NCBI RefSeq assembly: GCF_030813055.1
Contig: NZ_JAUSTW010000001.1
Span: 124,001-188,000, forward strand
DNA: 64,000 nt
Reading direction: 5' to 3'
Origin: Neobacillus ginsengisoli
GTDB lineage: Bacteria > Bacillota > Bacilli > Bacillales_B > DSM-18226
The number at the start of each line of letters is the position of its first letter. Within the stretch, counting starts at the first letter, position 1. Shown here piece after piece: positions 54,080 through 62,880 of the stretch. Both the position numbers and the translations under genes were made by a program. The notes under the pieces are model-generated. The model was not told where the DNA came from. It saw only the letters and a program-made list of their open reading frames with translations, and did not search any database.

Positions 54080-55852
54080 ATGAATGAAACAATTAAGCAA
54101 AAGCTAACACTGTTACCTGATCAGCCTGGCTGCTATTTAATGAAAGACCGTCAGGGGACAATCATTTATGTGGGGAAAGCAAAGGTATTAAAAAACCGCG
54201 TTCGTTCCTATTTCACAGGTTCTCACGATGGTAAAACCTTACGGCTTGTAAATGAGATTGAAGACTTTGAATATATTGTTACCTCCTCGAATATAGAAGC
54301 ACTTATTCTCGAATTAAATTTAATCAAGAAATACGACCCCAAATACAATATCATGCTGAAGGATGATAAAAGCTATCCGTTTATAAAACTTACCGCGGAA
54401 CGGCATCCAAAGCTAATCATCACAAGGAAAGTGAAAAAAGATAAAGGCAAATATTTTGGTCCTTATCCGAATGTGGGGGCAGCCAATGAGACAAAAAAGC
54501 TGCTGGACCGACTTTATCCATTACGGAAATGCGCAACCCTACCGGATAGGGTGTGTTTATATTACCATTTAGGACAATGTCTCGCACCTTGTGTTAATGA
54601 CATCCACGAAGAACAATATAAACAAATGACTGATGAAATTACCCGCTTTTTAAATGGCGGTTATAACGAAATAAAAAAAGATCTTACTGAGAAAATGAAC
54701 AGTGCGGCTGAGGAATTAGATTTCGAGAGAGCTAAGGAATTTCGCGATAAAATCATCCATATTGAAACGATTATGGAAAAACAAAAGATAACGATGACGG
54801 ATTTTACCGACCGTGATGTCTTTGGCTATGCCGTTGATAAAGGGTGGATGTGTGTCCAGGTCTTTTTTGTCCGTCAGGGGAAACTGATTGAAAGAGATGT
54901 TTCGACGTTTCCGATCTACAATGAACCGGAGGAAGAAATTTTAACCTTCTTGGGCCAGTTTTATTCGAAACCGATCCACTTTAAACCAAAGGAAATTCTA
55001 ATTCAGGATGAAGTCGACCTGAATTTAACTGAGCAGCTTCTTGAGGTAAAAGTATTAAAGCCCCAGCGCGGACAGAAAAAAGACCTGGTTAAAATGGCTA
55101 TTAAAAATGCCAAGATTGCCCTTAATGAGAAATTTTTGCTTATTGAAAAAGATGAAGAAAGAACAACAAAGGCGGTTGAAACATTAGGGAATATCCTTGG
55201 TATCTATACACCACATCGAATCGAGGCCTTTGATAATTCCAATATCCAAGGAACAGACCCTGTTTCGGCCATGGTTGTGTTTATTGATGGTAAGGCAAAT
55301 AAACGGGAATACCGCAAGTATAAAATTAAATCGGTTCAGGGTCCGGATGATTATGAATCGATGCGGGAAGTTACGAGAAGAAGATACTCCAGAGCTTTGA
55401 AGGAAAATCTGCCGCTGCCTGATTTGATTATCATTGACGGCGGAAAAGGACATGTAGAGGCTGTAAGAGATGTCTTGGAAAATGAACTCGGTTTGGACAT
55501 ACCATTATCAGGACTTGTCAAAGATGAGAAACACCGGACATCGCAGTTGCTTTACGGTAATCCCTTGGAGATAGTTCCGTTAGCAAGAAACAGCCAGGAA
55601 TTTTATTTGCTGCAAAGAATTCAGGATGAAGTCCATCGATTTGCGATTACCTTTCACAGGCAAATTCGCGGGAAAAGTGCTTTCCAATCCCTTCTGGATG
55701 ATATTCAGGGAATTGGCGAAAAAAGAAAAAAATTATTATTAAAACAGTTTGGCTCTGTAAAAAAAATGAAGGAAGCCAGTATTGAAGAGTTTACGGCACT
55801 CGGAATCCCCGTCAATGTAGCAGAAGAATTAATAAATAAACTACGGACATAG
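54080..55852 (+). CDS. uvrC: Excinuclease ABC subunit C
   Basis: 590 residues. Makes both incisions in nucleotide excision repair. N-terminal GIY-YIG nuclease ([20 protein letters not shown] near residues 12-31, [14 protein letters not shown]), a cysteine cluster ([20 protein letters not shown]), the UVR motif for UvrB binding near 205-235 ([13 protein letters not shown]), the RNase H-like 5' nuclease ([33 protein letters not shown]) and C-terminal helix-hairpin-helix ([20 protein letters not shown]). ATG 54080 is 10 bp after GGAGTGG; the TTG at 54071 is too close. Confidence 0.97.
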   Translation: MNETIKQKLTLLPDQPGCYLMKDRQGTIIYVGKAKVLKNRVRSYFTGSHDGKTLRLVNEIEDFEYIVTSSNIEALILELNLIKKYDPKYNIMLKDDKSYPFIKLTAERHPKLIITRKVKKDKGKYFGPYPNVGAANETKKLLDRLYPLRKCATLPDRVCLYYHLGQCLAPCVNDIHEEQYKQMTDEITRFLNGGYNEIKKDLTEKMNSAAEELDFERAKEFRDKIIHIETIMEKQKITMTDFTDRDVFGYAVDKGWMCVQVFFVRQGKLIERDVSTFPIYNEPEEEILTFLGQFYSKPIHFKPKEILIQDEVDLNLTEQLLEVKVLKPQRGQKKDLVKMAIKNAKIALNEKFLLIEKDEERTTKAVETLGNILGIYTPHRIEAFDNSNIQGTDPVSAMVVFIDGKANKREYRKYKIKSVQGPDDYESMREVTRRRYSRALKENLPLPDLIIIDGGKGHVEAVRDVLENELGLDIPLSGLVKDEKHRTSQLLYGNPLEIVPLARNSQEFYLLQRIQDEVHRFAITFHRQIRGKSAFQSLLDDIQGIGEKRKKLLLKQFGSVKKMKEASIEEFTALGIPVNVAEELINKLRT

Positions 55853-55855
55853 TGA

Positions 55856-55884
55856 TTGTCAGGAGAAACAGGCTATGTTATAAT
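55856..55884 (+). promoter_or_regulatory. lysC promoter
   Basis: TTGTCA (55856-55861) and TATAAT (55879-55884), spacer 17 bp. Confidence 0.8.
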
Positions 55885-55918
55885 AGGTGAAAATTTAATT
55901 TACTATCACTTTTACGTG

Positions 55919-56162
55919 TTAAAGTGAAGGTAGAGGTGCGAGCTTCAAAAGTAAAGGTTCTGAGAAGGATGAGCTTCAAGGAAGAACTTTGAAAGGGAAT
56001 GTTCGCCGAAGTGAAGAAAGCCTCATTTCTTTCTTTGCTGGTCCTGTATTGAATAAATGCCGGATTGTCAAGACGATTGTCTTGGAGAGCTATCTTACAT
56101 TGTCTGCACAAATTTTTTTTGTGTTTTCCAAGCAATGAGATGCCCTCTCATTGCTTTTTTTG
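55919..56162 (+). ncRNA. Lysine riboswitch (L box) with terminator
   Basis: Core conserved segments are present in order: AGAGGTGCGAGCTTC, AGAAGGATGAGC, AAAGGGAATGTTCGCCGAAG and TTTGCTGG, closing near 56105. Then a terminator, AAGCAATGAGA (56130-56140) with TCTCATTGCTTTTTT (56147-56161). Lysine binding should favour termination and lower aspartokinase synthesis. Confidence 0.95.
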
Positions 56163-56215
56163 TTTTTTAGAGAAAACTAATGCTTAAGCATCAATTGAAA
56201 GAAGGGGAAACATCA

Positions 56216-57436
56216 ATGGGATTAATAGTTCAAAAATTCGGTGGAACTTCCGTTGGAAGTGTTGAGAGAATTTTAAATGTAGCAGAATGTGTTAAGCAAG
56301 AAACGGAAAGAGGCAACAATGTTGTTGTCGTTGTTTCAGCAATGGGGAAATCAACAGACCAACTCGTAAAGCTAGCAAAGGAAATTTCTCCTCAGCCTGA
56401 TAAAAGGGAAATGGATATGCTTTTAACGACCGGAGAACAGGTGACAATCGCTTTGTTGTCAATGGCGTTAAATCAAAAAGGACTGCAAGCCGTTTCTTTT
56501 ACAGGTTGGCAGGCAGGAATCGTCACAGAACCTGTACATGGTAATGCCCGAATAACGAAGATTGATACTGTGGCAATTGAGAGTCAGATATCTGTCGGAA
56601 AGGTTGTGATTGTTGCCGGCTTCCAGGGAATCACGGAAAATGGTGAAATTACCACTCTTGGTCGCGGCGGATCAGACACAACTGCTGTAGCATTAGCAGC
56701 GGCATTAAAAGCAGATAAGTGCGATATCTATACCGACGTAACCGGGGTTTTCACAACAGACCCAAGGTTTATCAAAAAGGCACGCAAACTATTATCTGTC
56801 TCCTATGATGAAATGCTTGAACTGGCTAATTTGGGAGCAGGTGTGTTACATCCAAGAGCAGTTGAGTTTGCTAAAAATTATAATGTTCGGCTTGAAGTTC
56901 GCTCAAGCATGGAGAAAATTGAAGGAACAGTCATTGAGGGGGAAGCAACTATGGAACAAAATCTAGTGGTTCGCGGAGTGGCATTTGAAGAGGAAATTAC
57001 CAAAGTAACTGTATTAGGCTTAGCCAATTCTTTAACAAGCCTATCAACCATCTTTACAACATTAGCCGGAAATCATATAAATGTTGATATTATCATTCAA
57101 AGCACAACAGAAGCAGAAACAGCAAATCTTTCCTTCTCTATTAAAACGGAAGATTTAATGGAAACCTTACGCGTTCTAGAAGATAATAAAGAATCTTTGA
57201 ACTATGAGCAACTTGATGCCGAAAACAAATTAGCAAAAGTGTCAATTGTCGGCTCAGGAATGATCTCCAATCCAGGGGTAGCGGCAAGAATGTTCGAAGT
57301 CCTGGCAGCAAACAATATCCAAGTAAAAATGGTCAGCACATCAGAAATCAAAGTCTCAGCCGTCGTCGAAGAAAAAAACATGCTAAAAGCTGTAGAGGTC
57401 CTGCACGAAGCGTTCGGACTTTCACATAGTGCCTGA
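56216..57436 (+). CDS. lysC: Lysine-sensitive aspartokinase (alpha and internal beta)
   Basis: 406 residues. Phosphorylates aspartate, the first step to lysine, methionine and threonine. Kinase domain: IVQKFGGTSVGSVERI, TTGEQVTIALLSMAL, TLGRGGSDTTAVALAAAL, YTDVTGVFTTDPR; two ACT domains follow from about residue 265 (NLVVRGVAFEEEITKVTVLG, KVSIVGSGMISNPGVA). At codon 246 an ATG (56951) is preceded by GAGGGGGA (56936-56943); the beta subunit of B. subtilis aspartokinase II starts at this codon, so two products are likely here too. ATG 56216 follows AAGGGGAAA. Regulated by the lysine riboswitch. Confidence 0.96.
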   Translation: MGLIVQKFGGTSVGSVERILNVAECVKQETERGNNVVVVVSAMGKSTDQLVKLAKEISPQPDKREMDMLLTTGEQVTIALLSMALNQKGLQAVSFTGWQAGIVTEPVHGNARITKIDTVAIESQISVGKVVIVAGFQGITENGEITTLGRGGSDTTAVALAAALKADKCDIYTDVTGVFTTDPRFIKKARKLLSVSYDEMLELANLGAGVLHPRAVEFAKNYNVRLEVRSSMEKIEGTVIEGEATMEQNLVVRGVAFEEEITKVTVLGLANSLTSLSTIFTTLAGNHINVDIIIQSTTEAETANLSFSIKTEDLMETLRVLEDNKESLNYEQLDAENKLAKVSIVGSGMISNPGVAARMFEVLAANNIQVKMVSTSEIKVSAVVEEKNMLKAVEVLHEAFGLSHSA

Positions 57437-57535
57437 CACCCTCAATGGACATTTTCACAAAAATGTCCACTGAGGGTGTACAAATCCAAAAAGAAAAGCT
57501 TTCATGTGGAGAGTCAATTCTCACATGAAAGCTTT
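57436..57535. terminator. Two hairpins between lysC and yslB
   Basis: First: ACACCCTCA-A-TGGACATTTT (57436-57455) with AAAATGTCCA-C-TGAGGGTGT (57460-57479), one central mismatch, no T run. Second: a perfect 14-bp stem AAAGCTTTCATGTG (57495-57508) with CACATGAAAGCTTT (57522-57535), suited to terminate the convergent genes. Confidence 0.75.
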
Positions 57536-57550
57536 ATTCTTTTTACCTGT

Positions 57551-58003
57551 TTATACCTGATCTTTTGTATCCCATTTGACGGTGAATTGTACTTTGTTTG
57601 ATTTTTTGACAGGGTGCTCAAAGGTTTCGGCAATGACTTCTTTCTGAAGTTCAAGTTGTTGCGCTAAAAATCCTGCTTCAAGTTGAAAAAAGTGTTCTGC
57701 TTTCGATTGGACACGCGACACGATGAGAGGGCTCATTAGTTCAAATTCCATTTCATTCTTATTTTCGCTTTTAATCTCTAACTGGCCCCATGAGGCTGAG
57801 GAGAAAAATTCAATTATTTCTTCATAAGAATGCAAAGGATATTTTCTCGCTATTCGCTTTCCGGCCCAGTAAAGGATTTCCGGAGTATCTTTGCCCAGAA
57901 TCTCAGGTAAAACGGTTTCTCTGATTAATTCATAACCAAAGATTGAAATAGTTCTAGATTCATCTGAATTGATATCACGTTCTATAACTGTACTATCTTT
58001 CAA
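57551..58003 (-). CDS. yslB: YslB family protein (DUF2507)
   Basis: 150 residues, soluble. The family pattern is plain: SIFGYELIRETVLPEILGKD, EILYWAGKRIARKYPLHSYE, FFSSASWGQLE and QLEAGFLAQQLELQ. It resembles V4R-type small-molecule binding folds. No function is established. B. subtilis has it at the same place, between lysC and sdhC, on the opposite strand. Confidence 0.88.
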   Translation of the reverse strand: MKDSTVIERDINSDESRTISIFGYELIRETVLPEILGKDTPEILYWAGKRIARKYPLHSYEEIIEFFSSASWGQLEIKSENKNEMEFELMSPLIVSRVQSKAEHFFQLEAGFLAQQLELQKEVIAETFEHPVKKSNKVQFTVKWDTKDQV

Positions 58004-58316
58004 AAGTCTCCCCTCTTTCTATCATTCTATTATATACAATTTGTTTTTTTTTTCATTACAGTTTTTTCGACAAATCGAAAAAAGAAATTTTACTGAAATT
58101 TTGTTATGTTACAATACCTTATTATGTTTTTCATTATACCTATGTTTCCCGTTTAATGAAGTAATTTTTCTTTCTGGTTGTTGGTAAATAATTGTATCAT
58201 GATTGTTCTTTTCTTCAATGAAAAACGCTTTGCATTTTGTGATTTTACCAGTATTTTATAATATCAATATATTTAAAAAACTAAATAATAATATATACTT
58301 TTGTGTATACGTTTTC

Positions 58317-58345
58317 TTGACGCTATATGTCGATGGGAGTAAAAT
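58317..58345 (+). promoter_or_regulatory. sdhCAB promoter
   Basis: TTGACG (58317-58322) and TAAAAT (58340-58345), spacer 17 bp, giving a leader of about 105 bases before sdhC. The rest of the 454-bp gap after yslB is AT-rich with no gene I can support. Confidence 0.7.
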
Positions 58346-58457
58346 GGACATGTCACATAATTGTCACAGTGATGCTAGGTTTATTAAAACTTTTGAAAAG
58401 GGTACATTAAAAAGGAAAACCTTAACATCATGTTTACAAATTAAAGGGGGGTATAAA

Positions 58458-59066
58458 ATGGCGGGTAATCGAGAGTTTTTTTATCGAAGATGGCATTCAT
58501 TGCTGGGTGTCATTCCAATTGGCTTATTTCTGATCGTGCACCTTACAGTCAATCATTATGCAACAGGGGGAGTAGAATCTTTTAACAAGGCAGCAAATTT
58601 CATGGAGAGTCTGCCGTATCTGAAAGTCCTGGAAATTGTATTAATTTTCTTACCATTATTATATCATGCAATCTATGGACTATATATTGCTTTTACTGCT
58701 AAAAACAATACTGGCAGATATGGCTTTTTTAGAAACTGGATGTTCCTGCTGCAGCGCATAACGGGTGTAATAACACTTATCTTTTTGGCATGGCATGTTT
58801 GGGAAACACGTATAGCTATGGCATTTGGTACAGCACTTAACTTCCAAATGATGCAAAATATTTTGTCTTCACCTTTCATGTTTGGTTTTTATTTAGTCGG
58901 AATCCTGTCAGCAATTTTCCACTTCTCAAACGGGTTATGGTCATTCATGGTAAGCTGGGGAATTACAGTAACGCCACGTTCGCAAGTGATTTCTACATAC
59001 GTGACAATTGTAATTTTCGTTCTGTTGTCCATTATTGGAATACAAGCACTTATAGCTTTTGTTTAA
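58458..59066 (+). CDS. sdhC: Succinate dehydrogenase cytochrome b558 subunit
   Basis: 202 residues, the exact length of B. subtilis SdhC. Membrane anchor with two haems passing electrons to menaquinone. Five hydrophobic segments (about 14-35, 58-82, 98-118, 140-162, 178-200). Haem-ligand histidines are in the N-terminal FLIVHLTVNHYATGG, LPLLYHAIYGLYI, FLAWHVWETRI and IFHFSNGLWSFM. The frame is open upstream to 58203 but the ATG at 58458, after AAAGGGGGGT, is the start. First gene of sdhCAB. Confidence 0.95.
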   Translation: MAGNREFFYRRWHSLLGVIPIGLFLIVHLTVNHYATGGVESFNKAANFMESLPYLKVLEIVLIFLPLLYHAIYGLYIAFTAKNNTGRYGFFRNWMFLLQRITGVITLIFLAWHVWETRIAMAFGTALNFQMMQNILSSPFMFGFYLVGILSAIFHFSNGLWSFMVSWGITVTPRSQVISTYVTIVIFVLLSIIGIQALIAFV

Positions 59067-59128
59067 TAACTGATAAATTTGTCGAACGGAAAAATTTTGG
59101 ATTTTTTGGATTAAGGGAGTGAGTCACG

Positions 59129-60880
59129 ATGAGTAAAGGCAAGGTGATTATAGTCGGCGGCGGTTTAGCTGGCTTAATGGCAACGATAAAAGTTGCAGAA
59201 CATGGAACACCGGTAGAATTATTTTCTCTTGTTCCGGTTAAACGTTCTCACTCTGTTTGTGCCCAAGGTGGTATTAATGGAGCTGTTAATACAAAAGGTG
59301 AAGGGGATTCCCCATGGATTCACTTTGATGATACGATTTATGGCGGCGACTTCTTAGCGAATCAGCCTCCTGTCAAAGCAATGTGCGATGCTGCACCGTT
59401 TATTATTAATTTATTTGACCGGATGGGTGTTATGTTTAACCGTACGCCTGAAGGATTATTAGACTTCCGTCGTTTCGGCGGCACTCAGCACCACAGGACT
59501 GCTTTTGCAGGTGCTACGACCGGTCAGCAATTGCTATATGCATTAGATGAGCAAGTTCGCCGTCATGAAGTAGATGGTTTGGTTACCAAATATGAAGGCT
59601 GGGAGTTCTTGGGCGCAGTAGTGGATGACGATGGCGTATGCCGCGGAATCGTTGCGCAAGACTTAAAAACCATGGAAATTAAGTCGTTTGCGGGGGATGC
59701 TGTTATCATGGCAACCGGCGGACCCGGAATCATTTTCGGTAAGTCGACGAACTCTATTATTAATACAGGTTCTGCAGCGTCTATCGTCTATCAACAGGGT
59801 GCTCATTATGCAAACGGCGAAATGATTCAAATCCATCCTACTGCCATCCCTGGTGATGATAAACTGCGCTTAATGAGTGAATCAGCGCGTGGTGAAGGCG
59901 GCCGGGTTTGGACCTATAAAGACGGTAAACCATGGTACTTCCTGGAAGAAAAATATCCTGCCTATGGAAACCTTGTACCACGTGATATAGCTACACGTGA
60001 AATTTTTGATGTTTGTGTCAATCAAAAATTGGGTGTAAACGGTGAAAACATGGTTTTCCTTGATTTATCACACAAGGATCCACATGAATTGGATGTAAAA
60101 CTTGGCGGAATTATTGAGATTTATGAAAAATTCGTGGGTGATGATCCTCGGAAAGTTCCAATGAAAATATTCCCTGCTGTACACTATTCCATGGGTGGAC
60201 TATGGGTTGATTATGACCAGATGACTAGTATCCCGGGTCTATTTGCTGCCGGAGAATGTGATTATTCTCAGCACGGTGCGAACCGTCTAGGTGCCAATTC
60301 CTTGCTTTCAGCAGTATTCGGAGGAATGGTTGCAGGTCCAAATGTTGTCAAATATATCGAAGGACTTGAAAAGAGTTCAGAAGCTGTTTCTTCTTCAGTT
60401 TTTGACCGCCATGTTAAAGATCAGGAAGAAAAGTGGAACTCCATCATGACCTTAAATGGAACGGAAAATGCTTATGTTCTTCATAAAGAGCTTGGCGAAT
60501 GGATGACAGATAATGTTACGGTTGTCCGCTACAATGACAGGCTATTAAAGACGGATGGAAAAATCCAGGAGCTATTAGAACGCTACAAACATATAAACAT
60601 TAATGATACTGCTAAATGGAGCAACCAGGGAGCAGCCTTTACAAGACAATTACAAAATATGCTGCAATTGGCACGTGTCATTACGCTTGGTGCTTACAAT
60701 CGTAATGAGAGCCGCGGTGCTCACTATAAACCTGAGTTTCCTGAACGGAATGACGAGGAATTCTTAAAAACAACAATGGCGAAATTTGTTGATTCTAATA
60801 CTGCTCCAGCTTTCCATTATGAGGATGTAGATATATCCTTACTTAAGCCACGGAAGCGCGATTATACTACAAAGCACTAG
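59129..60880 (+). CDS. sdhA: Succinate dehydrogenase flavoprotein subunit
   Basis: 583 residues. Oxidises succinate to fumarate with covalent FAD. FAD loop VIIVGGGLAGLMATIKVAE; the flavin-linking His in KRSHSVCAQGGINGAVN; substrate residues in FGGTQHHRTAFAG; active-site QIHPTAIPGDDKL and SARGEGGRVW; the catalytic arginine near RDIATREIFD; HYSMGGLWVDYDQM; and GANRLGANSLLSAVFGG. ATG after AAGGGAGTGAG. 21 bp before sdhB. Confidence 0.97.
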   Translation: MSKGKVIIVGGGLAGLMATIKVAEHGTPVELFSLVPVKRSHSVCAQGGINGAVNTKGEGDSPWIHFDDTIYGGDFLANQPPVKAMCDAAPFIINLFDRMGVMFNRTPEGLLDFRRFGGTQHHRTAFAGATTGQQLLYALDEQVRRHEVDGLVTKYEGWEFLGAVVDDDGVCRGIVAQDLKTMEIKSFAGDAVIMATGGPGIIFGKSTNSIINTGSAASIVYQQGAHYANGEMIQIHPTAIPGDDKLRLMSESARGEGGRVWTYKDGKPWYFLEEKYPAYGNLVPRDIATREIFDVCVNQKLGVNGENMVFLDLSHKDPHELDVKLGGIIEIYEKFVGDDPRKVPMKIFPAVHYSMGGLWVDYDQMTSIPGLFAAGECDYSQHGANRLGANSLLSAVFGGMVAGPNVVKYIEGLEKSSEAVSSSVFDRHVKDQEEKWNSIMTLNGTENAYVLHKELGEWMTDNVTVVRYNDRLLKTDGKIQELLERYKHININDTAKWSNQGAAFTRQLQNMLQLARVITLGAYNRNESRGAHYKPEFPERNDEEFLKTTMAKFVDSNTAPAFHYEDVDISLLKPRKRDYTTKH

Positions 60881-60901
60881 AAGAAAGGGGAGTAGGAAAA
60901 A

Positions 60902-61663
60902 ATGGCTGAAAATAAAACAGTTAAATTTATTATTCAACGTCAGGATAACGAAAATTCTGCCCCTTATGAGGAGGAATTTGAAGTTCCATATCGCCCGGGT
61001 ATGAACGTTATTTCGGCTTTAATGGAAGTTCGCAGAAACCCTGTAAATGCAAAAGGACAAGCTTCAACTCCAATCACATGGGATATGAACTGTCTGGAAG
61101 AGGTTTGCGGTGCTTGCTCAATGATTATCAATGGCAAACCGCGCCAATCTTGTTCGGCGCTTGTCGATCAGCTTGAACAGCCGATCCGATTAGCACCAAT
61201 GAGTACATTCCCGGTTGTCCGTGATCTTCAAGTGGACCGCAGCAGAATGTTTGATGCCTTAAAGAAAGTAAAAGCATGGATTCCAATCGATGGAACGTAT
61301 GACTTAGGACCCGGTCCGCGTATGCCCGAAACAAAACGTCAATGGGCTTATGAGCTTTCTAAATGTATGACTTGTGGTGTTTGCCTTGAGGCTTGCCCAA
61401 ATGTCAATAGTAAATCAAACTTTATTGGTGCCCAGCCGCTTTCCCAAGTTCGTCTTTTCAATGCACATCCAACTGGTGCAATGAATAAGGCTGAACGTTT
61501 AGCTGCAATTATGGAAGACGGTGGACTTACCGATTGCGGGAACTCACAAAACTGTGTACAATCGTGTCCAAAAGGTATTCCATTGACGACCTCGATTGCC
61601 GCATTAAACCGTGATACGACCATCCAGGCATTTAGAAACTTCTTCGGAAGTGATCATGCATAG
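60902..61663 (+). CDS. sdhB: Succinate dehydrogenase iron-sulfur subunit
   Basis: 253 residues. Carries [2Fe-2S], [4Fe-4S] and [3Fe-4S] clusters from SdhA to SdhC. Ligands: CLEEVCGACSMIINGKPRQS followed by C (2Fe-2S, about residues 63-84), CMTCGVCLEACP (4Fe-4S, about 155) and CGNSQNCVQSCPKGIP (about 213-222). Ribosome site AAAGGGGAGTAGG. Last gene of sdhCAB; the repeat element and a terminator follow. Confidence 0.97.
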   Translation: MAENKTVKFIIQRQDNENSAPYEEEFEVPYRPGMNVISALMEVRRNPVNAKGQASTPITWDMNCLEEVCGACSMIINGKPRQSCSALVDQLEQPIRLAPMSTFPVVRDLQVDRSRMFDALKKVKAWIPIDGTYDLGPGPRMPETKRQWAYELSKCMTCGVCLEACPNVNSKSNFIGAQPLSQVRLFNAHPTGAMNKAERLAAIMEDGGLTDCGNSQNCVQSCPKGIPLTTSIAALNRDTTIQAFRNFFGSDHA

Positions 61664-61666
61664 AAA

Positions 61667-61810
61667 AGCGGAATTGCCCGTTTAGCGCACGATAGGGCTG
61701 GACCGCTCCGTATAAGATAAAGGAGACACGAATCGTGTTTTTTGCGATTTGATGTTGACGTATCGAGGAGGAGAGGGAAGTCCACTAGTCGCTGGGCGAT
61801 GGAGCTAGAC
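61667..61810. repeat. Interspersed intergenic repeat, about 145 bp
   Basis: The segment has the features of a dispersed Bacillaceae repeat I recall from many intergenic regions: GCGGAATTGCCCGTTTAGCG at one end, AGATAAAGGAGACACGAATC and GATGTTGACGTATCGAGGAG inside, and GGGCGATGGAGCTAGAC at the other end. It contains a stem, CGAATCG with CGATTTG. It has no ORF. It lies directly after sdhB, before the terminator. Confidence 0.65.
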
Positions 61811-61843
61811 ATTTATCGAAGTTCAAATATTATTCTTTGTTTC

Positions 61844-61884
61844 AAAAAAGCCTTCTTTTCGATAGTGGAAAAGAAGGTTTTTTC
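61844..61884 (+). terminator. Terminator after sdhB and the repeat
   Basis: AAAAAAGCCTTCTTTTC pairs with GAAAAGAAGGTTTTTTC around GATAGTG. Confidence 0.88.
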
Positions 61885-62023
61885 TTCGTGAGTGCGAATT
61901 TAAGTGACAACACACGCAAGAAGAGTTAATTTTAACTACCTGTTACCCTTTTCATTATGTAGGAAACGCTCCAAAACGGTATATTATATATACTAAGCCT
62001 AAATAATATTTGACTGCCTTTAA

Positions 62024-62060
62024 AGTTCCTATTCCACTCGTAGGGACTTTTTTATTTTTT
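62024..62060 (+). terminator. Isolated terminator-like hairpin upstream of gerE
   Basis: AAAGTTCCTA pairs with TAGGGACTTT (one G-T pair), then a T run. No gene ends here. The stretch 61885-62160 otherwise shows nothing I can support; a very short RNA or a remnant is possible. Confidence 0.5.
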
Positions 62061-62160
62061 GTTTGCCAATATGGACTAAGTAAATAAGGACCATAAAAAA
62101 ATTTAATTTAAAAAATGAACATTTTTTTACAAATTCATTATCCTTGAAGCAAATATAGTC

Positions 62161-62188
62161 ACTTCATATGTATTGTTCACATATGATA
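62161..62188 (+). promoter_or_regulatory. Sigma-K-type promoter of gerE
   Basis: CATATGATA (62180-62188) matches the sigma-K -10 pattern CATANNNTA. AC (62161-62162) stands 17 bp upstream, matching the minimal -35. gerE is a known sigma-K gene. Confidence 0.7.
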
Positions 62189-62252
62189 TGGTGACTAAAT
62201 ATATACCCACCCCACGGTTCATAACTGGCGAAGGCAAGGAGGGTCACAATAC

Positions 62253-62408
62253 TTGAAGGAGAATGATTATACTCACAAGCCGTTACTCACCAAACGTGAA
62301 AGAGAAGTATTCGAACTGTTAGTACAAGACAAAACAACTAAGGAAATCGCTGGTGAATTATTTATAAGCGAAAAAACGGTTCGAAATCATATTTCAAATG
62401 TAATGTAG
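62253..62408 (+). pseudogene. gerE: gerE, 5' part only: spore coat regulator interrupted after codon 51
   Basis: 51 codons from a TTG start (ribosome site AAGGAGGG). The product matches GerE, the late mother-cell LuxR-type regulator of coat genes, from [18 protein letters not shown] through [15 protein letters not shown], which covers the recognition helix. Normal GerE has about 74 residues; the last ~23, holding the end of that helix and the dimer helix, are missing. A TAG follows at once and the DNA beyond shows no trace of the lost codons. Promoter and ribosome site are intact, so this is an abrupt break, not slow decay. It may be a true truncation, or the left part of a gene split by an excisable element. 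Confidence 0.9.
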
Positions 62409-62414
62409 TTTGAA
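62393..62414. other. Candidate recombination junction (attL-like) at gerE break
   Basis: TTCAAA (62393-62398) and TTTGAA (62409-62414) are inverted arms around a 10-base centre, TGTAATGTAG, which holds the last gerE codons and the stop. The homology to gerE ends inside this centre. Short inverted arms around a core are usual for site-specific recombinase sites, but this one is small and could be chance. Confidence 0.35.
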
Positions 62415-62429
62415 TGCATAACTGTAAAA

Positions 62430-62460
62430 CGCACTCAAGTCAAGGGGTGCGCTTTTTTTC
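62430..62460 (+). terminator. Terminator after truncated gerE
   Basis: CGCACTC (62430-62436) pairs with GGGTGCG (62445-62451), then seven T residues. Confidence 0.8.
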
Positions 62461-62532
62461 TGTAACTTTTTATTTGTTTTGTGCGCATAGAAAAATCCCT
62501 CAGTCATATTGTGAAGTAAGAGGTGAATAATC

Positions 62533-62661
62533 ATTAAGAAGCAGCAACCATTAGACCAAGAATTATTATCCCTTTACGATTCATTCACTGATGAACTTGG
62601 GATGCTCTGGATATTCAGCGAGAAAGAAAAAAGATTTATTTGGGTAGGAGATGCACCATGA
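62533..62661 (+). CDS. Small ORF, 42 residues, unknown
   Basis: The frame from ATT 62533 reads KKQQPLDQELLSLYDSFTDE and ends FIWVGDAP. AGAGGTG stands 8 bp before the ATT; no ATG, GTG or TTG start gives the full frame because an in-frame stop lies at 62524. It may use ATT, or be a remnant of a longer gene. It overlaps the next ORF by ATGA. I recognise no family. Confidence 0.35.
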   Translation: MKKQQPLDQELLSLYDSFTDELGMLWIFSEKEKRFIWVGDAP

Positions 62662-62765
62662 TGTATCCGTATCTGGAAGATGAGACCAACAGTCAAAGCA
62701 TTCATTTAGACCACAGGGGGAAATTGTGGCTAAGAGAGGGCTCTACGATAAACAGACTCCTCTAA
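62658..62765 (+). CDS. Small ORF, 35 residues, unknown
   Basis: Starts with ATGATG, overlapping the stop of the previous ORF (ATGA), a usual coupling sign. Reads MMYPYLEDETNSQSIHLDHR and ends INRLL. No family recognised. A terminator-like hairpin follows at 62803. The upstream AGGAGATG could serve as ribosome site, though spacing is short. Confidence 0.35.
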   Translation: MMYPYLEDETNSQSIHLDHRGKLWLREGSTINRLL

Positions 62766-62802
62766 CCTGTTTGGGAGTATAAATAAATACAGTTTATATA
62801 AC

Positions 62803-62832
62803 AAGTCCTCTTTTCCATAGAGGATTTTTTGA
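62803..62832 (+). terminator. Terminator after small ORFs
   Basis: AAGTCCTC (62803-62810) pairs with GAGGATTT (62820-62827), then T residues. Confidence 0.7.
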
Positions 62833-62880
62833 TGTTCCTGTCGAAATAAGGATGTCTAGCAGACTAAAGGAGGAACACCA

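Noticed and set aside
57428..57440. GTGCCTGACAC-type motif after lysC, and GTGTCAAGTGTCAGG near 32130
   Set aside because: They resemble a common short Bacillus intergenic motif but are too short here to call a repeat element.
57969..58457. Upstream frames in the yslB-sdhC gap, including the 5' extension of the sdhC frame from 58203
   Set aside because: No ribosome site, and the sdhC length and N terminus fit the ATG at 58458 exactly; the extension crosses the sdh promoter.
62024..62060. Small RNA gene ending at the isolated hairpin before gerE
   Set aside because: No convincing promoter at a fitting distance; only the hairpin itself is reported.
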